DNA of 64,000 nucleotides from Pollenia angustigena (lineage: Eukaryota > Arthropoda > Insecta > Diptera > Polleniidae): assembly GCA_930367215.1 (NCBI GenBank), contig OV884056.1:41788308-41852307 (forward strand). The letters run 5' to 3'. Shown here one piece after another: positions 1 to 10,992 of this stretch; the stretch's first letter is position 1; every line of letters starts with the position of its first letter. The notes below the pieces were generated by a model that searched no databases, had not been told where the DNA came from, and was given only the letters and a program-made list of their open reading frames with translations. The position numbers and the translations under genes were made by a program.

Positions 1-175
1 CTATGAAAATCTTAATGATTCTGTGGCAACATTTATGACAAATTAAATCAAGTTTCAGACAGCAATTTAAACTCGATCGTTGTGAAAAGGCGGATATATC
101 TTTTGGAAGTAAACACACGTCAAATACTTTATGAGAACTTTAGAAAAAATATCTTTTTCTTAAATTTCATTCATA
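1..175. other. Unassigned A+T-rich sequence
   Basis: I see no ORF, RNA or repeat signature here. It lies just outside the CCCAGC terminus at 176. Confidence 0.4.
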
Positions 176-401
176 CCCAGCAAAAAACTTTGGAAGTTGT
201 TCAAGTAGAAGGGATATTTTCATGACTTCTTTAGCACTTAACTACTTGAATGAATTAAAAATGCCTTCCAAAATTCGAATAAATTTTAAATAAGTGAACC
301 CATGAAAAATTACATGCATTGCACCCACTCAACTCTTATGTAGGAATTAAAATTTTTCACTATAATTACTAGGTATTCTTTTAGGATTAAAAGGGGACGA
401 A

Positions 402-532
<131 letters not shown>

Positions 533-1308
533 CAGGATGTGTGTATGTATGTAACGTATGGACTGCAAAACGGCTGGGCCTATTTTTATGAAATTTTCAG
601 GAAATCTTCAGAATATTCAAGCGTATTTTCATATTGCACCACCAATGACATCTATATAATTTGGACGAGCTTTTCTTTAAAATGATCGCCATATTAACGA
701 AAAGAAAATTTTGCCCCGCCCACTTTACGCCCACTTTTTTCGAATTACCTAAAATCAGAAAACGGCTCCATCGATTTGAAAAATGTTTCTTTCAAATGTT
801 CGTATTAATCCATTTTAAGTTTTCATCGTAGGCGTGGTAAGCCTACTTTTACGCTCACTTTTTCTATTAAGCGCATAACTTGAGAACGGCTTGACCGATT
901 TTGACGAATTTTTCTTTAAAATGATTGCCATGGTCCAATCAAAAATTTTGCCCTGCCCACTTTTTTCTATTTTAAGTACAATCAAAAAACGCCTCCATCG
1001 ATTTGACTAATTTTTCTTTTAAATGTTCGTATTAATCCCTTTTACGTTTTCATCGAAAGAAAAATGTACCACGCCTACTTTTACGCCCACTTTTTCTATT
1101 AAGCGCATAACTGACGACGGCTTGACCGATTTGGAAGAAGAAAATTTTCCCCCGCCCACTTTTTTCGATTTACCTAAAATCAGAAAACGGCTCCATCGAT
1201 TTGACTAATTTTTCTTTCAAATGTTCGTATCTTTTAAACGGATTTAAAAAATTGAACGCAAACATTTTTCCTAATTTGGACAGGACAACGTCTGTCGGGT
1301 CAGCTATA
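533..1308. repeat. Degenerate tandem repeat, about 230-bp period
   Basis: Two alternating modules recur. One contains CGCCCACTTTTT and CTATTAAGCGCATAACT (near 850 and 1080). The other contains AATCAGAAAACGGCTCCATC (near 750 and 1175, with a variant near 980). The block closes with GGACAACGTCTGTCGGGTCA. It starts directly after the TA microsatellite. It looks like the internal-repeat part of a transposable element, but I see no coding sequence or clear termini. Confidence 0.6.
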
Positions 1309-1419
1309 CAATTGACTTTAATGATTGAGTTAAATTTTTTTAATATACATATACATATGTAAATACATTTGATTTTAATATGATTAAAATTTGTTATATT
1401 TCGTCCCAGTTGGCCAAAT

Positions 1420-2830
1420 GGTTATAGACGCAAATGTCGTCAACGATGTCTTCCGAACATTTTTGAATTTGTCGCCTATATAACATTGATGGCGACAACT
1501 TAAGTAAGAAAACGTGTATGTTGTCGTATTAAAAATCGTATTTACGACTTTTTTGGAGACATTTTTTTTAAATTTGTCTTGAATAATAATTTATTGAGGA
1601 CAACGTAAGTAACCATTGCATGCATTTTGTCGTGTTTCAAACCACACTGACGACAAAATGCATGCAATGGTCGCTTACGTTGTCCTCTACTAAAAAAAAT
1701 TCAAAGCTTTAAATTTGTATGTAATTTAAAATTAATATTTCTTGATGTTTTGCTTTTATTATCAATATTTTTGATAATAAAAAAAATTAAAAAATAAATA
1801 ATCCTGCCTGTTAAATATAATTATTTTGTAACTTATAACGGCTGTGTTTCAATTATGCAATTGGAATACGTGAATTGATAGGACAAGAAGCATAAAAAAT
1901 AAATGTTCCTGCTGACTAGATTGCCATATCGTAGGCTCAATATGCAAACCTGCTAAATCCACTTTTTAAGTAAATTGAGATTTTAATGCCGTGTGGAAGA
2001 GAAAGATACACCTCGTCGACCAGCATGTAGTTTTTCTTCAAATTGGGTCTTAAAGTGTGTTAAACCAACTATATTTTTAGGTTTTCTCTCAAGCTGCGCA
2101 TATGAAATATAAAAAGTTTGTTGTTTCCATTAAAAGTTATTGGAAGTTAGCAGGTTTGCATATTATGTCGACGATATGTTAAGTTCTGAACACATTCCCT
2201 TATAAATCAAAAGCCTATTGGAGGTCTGACTGTCTCCACACAACCAGTATCCGCCATTTTCGAGCCCAGTCTCTCAAACTCATCGGCCATTTCATTAGTT
2301 TGGAATTCACTAGTTGGAATTCACAGTCCATCAAGGCCCTGAAGTTCACTAGTTGGAATTCACAGCCCATCAAGATCCTAAGAGATTTTAGTAAATATAT
2401 CCTCCAGGTACACCCATTTACCCGTTCCCCTTATTCTGAATATATCGGCCAATATATCAGTATCGGTGTTCGTTTAATCCCTAATTGTCACTTACCTATC
2501 GGCGACTAAATCGTAGATAGTGTCAATAATATTGTCATCAACGACACTATTAAGGTAATGTCTCTAATCGGGCATTAACGACTTTATGAGAAAAAGTCGT
2601 TTATATAGTCGCCAGTGACAACTTTAACCACATTGTTACCATATGATCATTAACGACAATATGCATAATAATGTCGCTCACATTGTCGTTTACGACTTAA
2701 GTGCCCTTTGTTCGAAAAAGTCGTCGACGATTTACATGGGCTGTCGCCAACATGTCGTCAGGGATTTACTATGGGTCTTGTACGCGTCCTCGACGTTGTC
2801 TTTAAGGCATGGCCAACTGGGGTATATCAA
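1420..2830. repeat. GTCG/CGAC short-palindrome cluster
   Basis: GTCG and CGAC tetramers, often as TTGTCGT or ACGACA, recur densely at about 1425-1690 and again at 2515-2800, in both orientations. The middle (about 1700-2500) is ordinary A+T-rich DNA, including a tandem GGAATTCAC unit (about 2300-2365). 1745-1860 resembles 30580-30720. The pattern suggests one palindrome-studded element split by later DNA. There is no coding evidence. Confidence 0.5.
1596..1687. repeat. Near-perfect 38-bp inverted repeat
   Basis: The arms at 1596-1633 and 1650-1687 pair with only two mismatches around a 16-nt loop. The arms contain TGCATGCATTTTGTCG-like sequence and end GAGGACAACGT/ACGTTGTCCTC. It could be a small fold-back MITE or the strongest of the palindromes in this GTCG/CGAC-rich stretch. 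Confidence 0.8.
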
Positions 2831-3272
2831 GGCCTACTCAATAGTTCTGCTTACCTCTACAACAATACAAAAACAACAGGCATTTTGTTTATGTAAAATT
2901 AACCCGCCGTTGTCAAAATCTTACTACTACATAGGGAAAACAAAAGGAAAAATGTAATTTATAATACATTCCCATAAAGAATTAAAAACCAATAAAAATA
3001 CGCATTAAAATCATTAAAGATTCATTGCTTTTCATTCACACTCATTTCAGTTAATATTCCAGATCAATGAAAGAAAACCCCGATCTAATCACTGAACTTT
3101 CATTGGTTCTAAGCAATATTTTTAATGACGAGCCGTTCACCTAAATGTGAACCTATGCTCGCCAATGAAACGCTAAAGTTAAAGTCATGCATGTTTCACC
3201 TAAAAAGAACCAGTGCATTATCCGCGGAACCCATGCATTTACTACTTCTTTTGCATGTCTTTTTTTGCTGGG

Positions 3273-5522
3273 TAAATAAAAAACAAAAATATGTGTATGA
3301 CTTTGTGTAATATTTTTACTTGATAGCTAATTAGTTCCTTAGGTATGTCAAGGACCTATTAAAACCCATATTGTAACTTTCAGTGTTAATTTTCTAAAAA
3401 AAAAAAACTATCTAAGAGTAAAGGCAATGGCAAAGCATTTGCTTTAAATTATCAATTTCCTAAAGGGAAATGAATTTTAATTCCTTTTTTCAAATTAAAG
3501 CCATCATATGGCTTTAAACTGAAATTGTAGCCATCATCATTATCAGCATCTTTAGATATGAGTATTAGACACGCGCCTATTTTTCTTTTTTGCGGCATTC
3601 AAATAACACTATTTTTTTATTTTAAATAAAAGGTGAATCTTTTTATTCAGTTTAATGTGTTTTTTAGTTTCTATTTTGTGTGAGTGTTTTCAGTCGTATG
3701 TGGGTTTTTTTTAAACCTTTTTTTATATTATTTTCTTATCAATATATTTTTTACCTAATTGTTTTTAAAATGCCGCCTTTCTAATGCCCTCCTAGTTACT
3801 TTTGTCTGTTCTATTTCAATTTCTTAACAAAAAAAAAACCTATAAAACCCACTCTTTATTTTTTTATTACCATTTTTTTTTTAGTTTAACTTTTAATTCT
3901 TTTTAGGGGTTTCCTGTATGCATTTTTTGTTTTTATTCTTTTTGTTTATAATTTACGAGTTTTAAATGTGTTAAATTGTAATTAAAGGCTGAATGTCATT
4001 TAATTATTTTCATTATTATATTGTTTAAAAATAATCATAAAATTGTCTATGTGTGAAAATGGTATTTAGCAGAAATGTTTAAAACTAAACGATGAAGAAA
4101 ATTTGGTTGGCTAACTTGTTAGCACGCCCAAATCACACAATGAAGAATATTAAAAAAAAAAAAACAACAAAGTATGAAGAATATTTCCAAAAACAACTTT
4201 TTCTTATTCTTAAATAAAATGTCTGGCAAACTTTTATAAACGGTACTCCACCAGTAATCCATCTGAGTTATAAAATTATATTTAATTCTGCACCAAACAA
4301 AAATGTTGTGTTGAAACCCAAATAGTTTTACGTCGTGAAACGCATGAAGGCAGACAAACAAGGAAAATATAATGCTTCCCCGCCAAGAGCAGTTTTACGA
4401 AGAAGAAAACAAGCACAATATCACACAAGTCTTACGTATTTTAAGGAAAATACAAACATGTTATGATAAGTTGTTTTTTTTAACATTTTCAAACAATAAT
4501 AAGATCAGGGAAGCATTTTTGTTAAAATAATTTAAACTTTGTATTGTAGTGTAAAATGCCCTTTAGCTGTAATTCGATTTCTGTAATTATATAATATTTA
4601 AATATTTCATATTTCAATTGGTATCAAAATTAAAAGAAATACCGAAGAAACAGAAAAAAATTCTTAGATTTATTTGTCAACTTTTGTTAACATCATCTTA
4701 AAATGCTATTCACAACTGCCTCTATAACTATAAACTCTTGGTGGTATGAATGCAAAGCTCGTTAAGTTTAAAAACGAAATCAACTAAGAGGGAAGTGCTC
4801 ATGTCCTTAACTGTACCTTAAAGCTAGTCGGCCTCCGTACAAAAAAAAGTTGTGCCAGTCACCGCAAAAAAGCAAACATATTCTGACGAATGGACAAAAC
4901 ACAAAATAGGATTATAAGCAAAAGGAAAAATATTGTTGTTTAATTGTTTTCGCTTTGAAACATATCAATTTATCGAAAGCGAAAGTTAGAAAGCAATTCG
5001 TGAGAAACCAGAAACTCATTCTGAATAAATTATTAATAGGAAGGACGGTAAGGGCAAGTGACTACGCCCATTTTATCAGGATTTCGTTTTAATATTGTCA
5101 GAACTATACTCTGTTAATTTCAGGATGATATCTTTATTCTAACTATTTTTGGCGCTCTACTTCAAACATGTGCAACCACTGTGCACCGCCTAGAATTAAA
5201 AATATGCCAAAGAAGTTTCTAAAACAGTAATAAATTTTTTTTCTACGCCCCAAAATTCATATTTTATATATAGCGCCGCCATTTTAAGTCGTTGTTATCG
5301 TTCTTCATGGCTTGACTATGGCTGCTTTTGTTTCCTTTTCTGCCTTTGTAATCCGATTTCGAACTCTGAGCGCTACTTATGTTATCTCGGATCCTTCCCC
5401 TAATGAACAATTTGTTGTACCTGCGAAAAAGGTCCTTATAAAACTATGTATCTGGAATTCTAGGGTGTAAATGGTGCACATTTTTTTATTTTGTATTGAC
5501 ATCGACCTGATTTAATGTAACA
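3273..5522. other. Unassigned A+T-rich sequence
   Basis: This stretch has no recognisable gene or TIR pair. It includes long T and A runs. A 50-codon ORF at 5318-5470 (+) is too short to call and shows no recognisable motif. Confidence 0.4.
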
Positions 5523-6531
5523 TGTACATTAGGGGTATAACCAAATTTTGGCCCTAGCACTACGCGTTAGCGAATATTGTATAATTTACGAAAACAATTT
5601 GTTTGGGTCGGTTGAAAATAAAAACCTCATCCACAACAACGATTTTCTAAAATCCCTTAAGAAAAAAATTTGATAAAAAAAATGTTAAATTTTTTATTAA
5701 TAAATGAAAAAAAAGTTAAAAAGTTTCCTAATTATTAAAGGACATGAACTTCAAATTTAATGTGCGTGTTGTTTTGCTAAAGTTTTTGGCTAAATTTGTT
5801 CTTAAGCCTGGTACTCTGTTCGACATTTCACGTGAAATGCTGTCAAAACGCATATGAAAAAAACTTGTGCAGAATATCTATGAAGTTCCGAAATGTTTCT
5901 GGCACCTTTTTTTTACTATTGCGAAATAATTAAGCTGCACTTATTTCTTTTGGATTTTTTAGCAAAAAAGTATGTGCTGATTATTAAATACGAAAAAAAA
6001 AATTTAAATAACACAACCGATAAGTGCCAATTCATACGTTGCAAGTCTTATTGATCAGCTTGCTACCTTATAGGCGAGAGAGAGTGAGAGAGAAACGTTT
6101 ATTTTCCTCTCTTCACTCTCGTTATAAAGTAGCAAGCTGATCAATAAGACTTGCAACGTGTGAATTGGGACTAACAGTTTCTTATCCATATTTACTTTCT
6201 TCTTTATTAAAAAAAATTATTTTAAGTAAAATACATGTGGGGTTTGTTTACATACGCAAAACAATGTCGCATACTTTGTAGGAATAAAATCGTCAAATTA
6301 TACAAACTCGCATGAAAGGCAACATGGATACATTTAAAAATTTTCGTGTGAAATTATTAATGTGCTCAACATTTTTCACAAATTAGAACAGGTACAAATA
6401 AAAATAAAAAATATCATAATTTTCCAACTTTACGGCATTTTTTTTTAATAGTTTTCAGTGGACTATTCGACTATGCTAGGGCCATTTTGATATTTGCTAA
6501 AAATGGGAATAAGTTATACCCCTAATGTACA
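5523..6531. mobile_element. TIR element (TGTACATTAGGGGTATAAC ends)
   Basis: The left end TGTACATTAGGGGTATAAC is matched by its reverse complement ending at 6531. A second inner match is present on both sides (GCCCTAGCA near 5551 and TGCTAGGGCC near 6474). It is about 1.0 kb, non-coding, and was invaded by the hairpin MITE at 6021-6174. The superfamily is not identified. Confidence 0.7.
6021..6174. mobile_element. Hairpin MITE, PIF/Harbinger-like
   Basis: The two halves are about 70-bp near-perfect inverted repeats. The left begins GTGCCAATTCATACG and the right, reverse-complemented, begins GTCCCAATTCACACG. Both continue through GATCAGCTTGCTAC and a GAGA-rich inner part. It is flanked by TAA on both sides (6021-6023 and 6172-6174), the 3-bp T(A/T)A duplication typical of PIF/Harbinger. 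It is about 150 bp and has no ORF. Confidence 0.8.
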
Positions 6532-6535
6532 AATC

Positions 6536-6609
6536 GTCGTTCGTAAATTATTGTGTTCTATAATATATGTAAAATATAGCCTTAAAGAACACAATAATTT
6601 ACGAACGAC
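6536..6609. repeat. Perfect 24-bp hairpin
   Basis: Arms 6536-6559 and 6586-6609 are exact reverse complements (containing AAATTATTGTGTTCT) around a 26-nt loop. It lies 4 bp outside the right end of the 5523-6531 element. It could be a minimal fold-back MITE. A small-RNA precursor is possible but unsupported. Confidence 0.8.
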
Positions 6610-6691
6610 AATATGTGAAAAAGAAATAAGGGGCTTAATTTTGAAGCGTCTCATAAAAATAAGTTTGTATATTCAAAGCTATACATACATA

Positions 6692-7449
6692 CACACAGAA
6701 AAAAATCAATGTAAATTCGTTCAAAACAAGGTTGATTTTAAATTTTTCAGTAGTGATTTTGCTTCATTGTTGTTTCATGTTAATATAACATGATTTTACA
6801 ATAACTTGCAAACAACATTTTTTCCTTTTAAAATAACTATAATTCATGTTAATTTAACATTGCAGTAAAGTTAGAACAAAATGTCATTTATATTGAAATA
6901 ACTATCCGAATCACGTTGAATGAAAGTTATTTCAAGTTGAAACAACGTGAATTTCGTGTGGAATCAAATTGGTTGGAGTTGGAACACTTTCCCCTGTAAC
7001 ACATGTTTCACTTATTTTGTATCTCCTTTGTTAACAAAAGCATCAGCAGATATGGTTTTCGTCATCATTCTACTTTGAAAACTTAATGTACTATTTAACT
7101 AAATAATTTTAATTAAAAGAATACGGGAATTGTCTTCTTTTTATAACATACTTTAAACATGAAAATACAAAAATGTACATACTTAAGTATGTATGCATGT
7201 TAATTTAACAAGATAAGCTTTTGATTTTAATATAAAACAGGTTTTTATGGATTCAATATTGAACAATGTTATTTTAACAGTGAATAATATTAAATAAACG
7301 TGATTTAAGGTTATTTTAATATTTTTCATTTAAAATTAATAAGAAATAATGATAAATTTAAATAAAGGGCATACTTTTGCAGAAATTTAACATGATTCTC
7401 AATCAACATTTCGCCATGTTGTTTTAACATTGGTATTTTTTTCTGTGTG
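6692..7449. mobile_element. CACACAG...CTGTGTG non-autonomous element
   Basis: The terminal inverted repeat is CACACAGAAAAAAAT at the left and its complement at the right, with TA on both outer flanks (6690-6691 and 7450-7451). The interior has no ORF of note but repeats a palindromic motif related to TGTTAATTTAACA at about 6778, 6846, 7198, 7245 and 7425. It belongs to the CACAG-ended group also seen at 9531, 10758, 11276, 41445 and 53042. Confidence 0.75.
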
Positions 7450-7620
7450 TACCAAGTTTTAGACGGGCTTTCTTAGAAACCTAGAATATGATGTCGAATT
7501 AAATAGATACCAAAGGCAAAAAGAAGCGATTGTCAAGCCTTGAGCAATGATATGCGGGGCGTGGCAAAAAAAAATCGATTACTTCTTAAGAAACTTCATT
7601 GTCATATTTTTCATTCTTAA

Positions 7621-7945
7621 CCCCACGTCTCCATGCGCTTTCGATTAGAACATGACATGACCATAACGCCGGCAGAGCAACGGTATTAATTTGTTCATGT
7701 TCTTGTATGTGGCGAATACGTGCTGATGTTCATGTTCTGATTGACCACAATTTTTTGTTGTTGTGCGTTTGGTTGTATACAGAAAATACATTGTATGGCC
7801 CACTTCATGGCGCACATGGATGCTAAGACGAATGTTTAGGCAACGATGGCAGCACATGGATGAAACATGAACATGAACAATCTACACGAGTAGAATTCAT
7901 GTGCGACATGCTGTTCTTACCAAGTTGATGGATGGTGGAGACGGG
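7621..7945. mobile_element. Short element with CCC...GGG ends and CATG motif cluster
   Basis: The termini read CCCCACGTCTCCATG and, reverse-complemented, CCCGTCTCCACCATC. The interior is packed with GAACATG/CATGTTC motifs in both orientations. It is about 325 bp, close to the 326 bp of the CCC-ended element at 61949. A 70-codon open frame on the minus strand lies across it, but its His/Cys-rich reading simply reflects the CATG repeats. Confidence 0.5.
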
Positions 7946-7993
7946 TAGTAAGGTGGATTGGCCCAACTTTTTTTCGATCCATCTTACTGTAAC

Positions 7994-8989
7994 CAGCGTT
8001 ACCGTTGTGATACTAATGTATCAATTTGACCCTTTTTCGACGGTGTTGATACCTTTTATGACCCTTCTTTTAATTTATACTTTTGTATCATTATCACCCA
8101 TTTTGTGACACTTTTTGACCCTTTTTTGGAAATATCCCTCACATTTTGTTTTGTGACAACACTGCGAACAGAAGTGCTAAACAAATGTTTTCGAAATAAG
8201 CATTGCTTGATATGGAACAGACTCAAAGTAGAAACTTACAATTCCATGCTTTCTTCTCCTTGATTTTTGATAGTAAAGTACAATTTCCCTAAAAGCAAAC
8301 ATAACTCATATACATATTTGTTATTTTTTACGATGGTTTCTTTTCAAAACAAAAATTTGACATTTTATTAAAAAAATTCAATTTGGTGGTTTGCTCTCTT
8401 AAAGGGTAGCATGTTTTGTTAAAAAAAAATCCCCTTATTAATGGCAAAAGGTATTGAACTTTTCGCCCCCTTTTGAATCGACAGTGTTGAGAGTGCCCTA
8501 ACAGGAATGAAAACAAAAGGTTAAAATTGCTAAATTAGCGGAAATTCCCAAATATTTGGTAACAGCGGTATGATAGCAAAGTCTCATATTTATTAAAAAT
8601 CGTAAAAGCTTAAAAAAAATCTGACACTTACAGGAAAAAGTCGCTTTAATCGAGAAAACACTAAAATTTATTTGAGTTCGCTAAATCGGAAAATTACATA
8701 AAAAGTATTAAAAAATTAGCTATAATGGTAAAGAATAAACTTTTTGCCAGGTGTTAAAAACAGGACGGAGCATTCCATAAAAAAATTTAGTTTTTTGAGC
8801 TCTTCCTACCTGAAATATTATTTTTTTGTTTGCTTATAAAAAAACTTGGTCTTATTATGTTCATTTAAATGGGAAATACTGCTTATAAAAAACTTGACCC
8901 TTTTTTTATTGAAATACCCTTTTTTGACCCCTTTTTCTGGAAAATCCCCTTTTTGTGACCCTTTTCGAAAATTTCCAACGGTAACCCTG
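7994..8989. mobile_element. hAT-type non-autonomous element
   Basis: The termini are CAGCGTTACCGTTG and, at the other end reverse-complemented, CAGGGTTACCGTTGG. They are flanked by a perfect 8-bp duplication ACTGTAAC (7986-7993 and 8990-8997), the hAT hallmark. Both inner ends carry repeated TGACCCTTTTT. No transposase ORF survives. About 8520-8700 is related, in reverse orientation, to DNA at about 48890-49320. Confidence 0.85.
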
Positions 8990-9244
8990 ACTGTAACTGA
9001 TATTCAAACAAGTGAAAAGTCTATTAACCCAATTATGAATAAAATATCCCTGCAAATTTTTTATCTTCCAACTGAGAAATGGGTAAAAGGACAAATGCGA
9101 GAACGGAAAATGTTTACTTATAATTTGGTTGTTTATTCGGCCATGCCATTGTTAATTTCTTGTTAAAAGCCACTTAGATTAAAAACACAATTTTTTCCCC
9201 CCTTAGCTTATCGAGCGAAGCTCTACGCTTTTCGGCAGGAGACC

Positions 9245-9322
9245 ACGGTCTCTGGCGAGAATCGAACACGCAACCCCGCACTGATAGACTAGCTAAATAC
9301 CAGCTAGCCTACCGGGGCATCC
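9245..9322 (-). repeat. tRNA-like segment (SINE head or tRNA pseudogene)
   Basis: Read on the minus strand, it has an A-box-like TAGGCTAGCTGG near the 5' end and a B-box-like GTGTTCGATTCTCGC. The T arm GCGTG-TTCGATT-CTCGC has one mismatch. The spacing fits a tRNA-like pol III promoter, but the acceptor stem does not pair convincingly, so a tRNA-derived SINE head or decayed tRNA is more likely than a working tRNA. Confidence 0.55.
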
Positions 9323-9758
9323 TTTAGCAATCGGTTCGAATATTGTGCCCAAACATTTATCCGACGGTAAATTTTTTTAGGAGCCAAGCGAAATAATTGA
9401 TCGATTTACTTCATTTTTGTCAACAAAATTTCTATGTGTAAAAGAAAAGCTCCGCCCGTGCCGCCGCTTATGTGCCAATATAACTTTATTCAAAGTAGAA
9501 ATTTGCATAGACGCTGAGATAATTAATATACACAGAAAAAATTCTTCGTAGTTTTTTATCAATTAAAAAAAAATTATTTAAAAAGTATTTAAATTTAATT
9601 AATGTGATAATTGAATTAATTCTTTTTTTTTTATTGAAAGAAAATTAAAAATATAATTTTGATTTAATTAACATTTTAGTTGTTTTGAATTAAAATAATA
9701 ATTAAATAACAAAAAATTTTTTTCGTTTAAAATAAAATAATTTAAACTTGTAAAATTG

Positions 9759-10106
9759 TTTTTTTTTTTTTTTTTACTGTTAGGACCAGCACTCAGGGGA
9801 TGACCCCTACTAATGCATTGCATTGTGTTGGAACTAGGAAGATAGGTTATGGGAAGGAGGATAGAGGGAGTAGTGTTTGTGAACATTCGATTTGAACTTA
9901 ATCACGTTGTAAGTGAGAGGGAAGACTTCTGCAAGAAGGTTATTCCACATACGAACAGTCCGGAAAAAAAACGAATTCTCTCTGTAATGCGTTGTACGAT
10001 TCACCTGCCAATCGACCACATAAGGATGGGCTCTTGAGGAAAAACGTGTATTACGAACAAATGTACGGGTTTCGGGAACCAGATCCCTGATTTCGTCGGA
10101 ACACAT
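9759..10106 (-). pseudogene. 5'-truncated LINE: C-terminal tail of a reverse transcriptase ORF
   Basis: A minus-strand frame (stop at 9834) encodes about 90 residues with FFFRTVRMWNNLLAEVFP near the middle, the conserved C-terminal signature of Jockey/CR1-group ORF2 proteins (aromatic-R-W-N-x-LP). About 60 bp beyond the stop, the plus strand has a T17 run (9759-9775), which is the poly(A) tail of the minus-strand copy. This is a typical 5'-truncated retrotransposition product. It interrupts the CACAG element 9531-10489, whose body resumes at about 10110, so it is younger than that element. There is no RT catalytic core, so it is inactive. Confidence 0.8.
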
Positions 10107-10215
10107 CCGACAAAATCAATCAACACATTGTTTGAAGCGGCAAAGTTTATTGAACAGTTTTTTAATTAAATTTAAAAATATCATTTATTGAAAAAAAAAA
10201 AATTAAAAATATTAA

Positions 10216-10354
10216 GGGCCTGTTCGTCGATAACGAAAGAAGACTACGTTCGCTTGAATTACATTTAAAACAAAAACAAATTATAAAATGTTGTTTTTGT
10301 TTTACATGCAAGTTAAGCGAACGAAGTCTTCCTTCGTTATCGACGAACTGGCCA
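10216..10354. mobile_element. Hairpin MITE, PIF/Harbinger-like
   Basis: The termini are GGGCCTGTTCGTCGATAACG and, from the other side, TGGCCAGTTCGTCGATAACG. The inverted repeat runs about 45 bp through GAAGAC and GTTCGCTT. TAA flanks both ends (10213-10215 and 10355-10357). The GGCC-containing terminus plus a 3-bp TAA duplication points to PIF/Harbinger. It is about 139 bp, non-coding, and sits inside the CACAG element 9531-10489. Confidence 0.85.
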
Positions 10355-10992
10355 TAAGTTTTTACCATTTTTAGTAATCAATATAATCATTTTGGTAAAA
10401 GGTGCAAAATCAACAAATGGGTTGGTTGCTTGATTCTATGAATTTGGTAAAAATTTGGTGATTAGAGACAATTTTTAATATTTTCTGTGTAACACTTTGG
10501 ATCGTATTCAAACGCATGTTTTCAAATTGAACTCTATTTTCATAAGTTCAGAATTGCAAGCTGCATCACACTTTTAGAAGGCAAACGGACGGACATAGCT
10601 TGATCGTCAGAAAGCTTAACAAGGACTGATAAGCTACTGTTATTCTAGTGGGAAATTGCAAAAAGAAAGAAAAATACCTTTTTTTTATTAAAACAAAATA
10701 ACAAAAAAAAAAAAAAACTAAACAAATTTATCGCAATAGTAAAATATGGTCGCATCACACAGAAAAAATTATTAGTAGTTTTTTATCAATTAAAAAAATT
10801 ATTTTAAAAGTACTTAAACTTAATTAATGAAACAAGTGTTTGCCTAATGGCCGAAATTCGGCCATAAATTTTTTTTAATATGAAGAAAATATAGTATATC
10901 TAACCGGTTTGCCTGTGTCGAAGTATTCGAAAACCGGTTTCTTGAAAATGTCGAATATTCGGCCACCTTATTTTTTTATTATTGGATAATTG

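Larger units (their letters stand above)
9531..10489. mobile_element. CACAG...CTGTG element, family 1, copy A
   Basis: It starts CACAGAAAAAATTCTTCG and ends ATATTTTCTGTG. TA flanks both ends (9529-9530 and 10490-10491). The body shares long stretches with 10758-12906 and more weakly with 12909-13266, for example TTTTTTATCAATTAAAAAA near the left end and GGTGCAAAATCAACAAATGG near the right. It is non-coding. It was interrupted by a LINE 3' fragment (9759-10106) and by a Harbinger-like MITE (10216-10354). Confidence 0.8.

Noticed and set aside
5318..5470. A 50-codon plus-strand ORF starting MAAFVSFSAF in slightly less A+T-rich DNA
   Set aside because: It is short, has no known motif, no visible splice partner and no promoter evidence; ORFs of this size are expected by chance.
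7645..7857. A His/Cys-containing 70-codon frame that looks faintly like a zinc finger
   Set aside because: The residues follow from the repeated CATGTTC/GAACATG motifs of the element at 7621-7945; spacing does not match a zinc-finger pattern.
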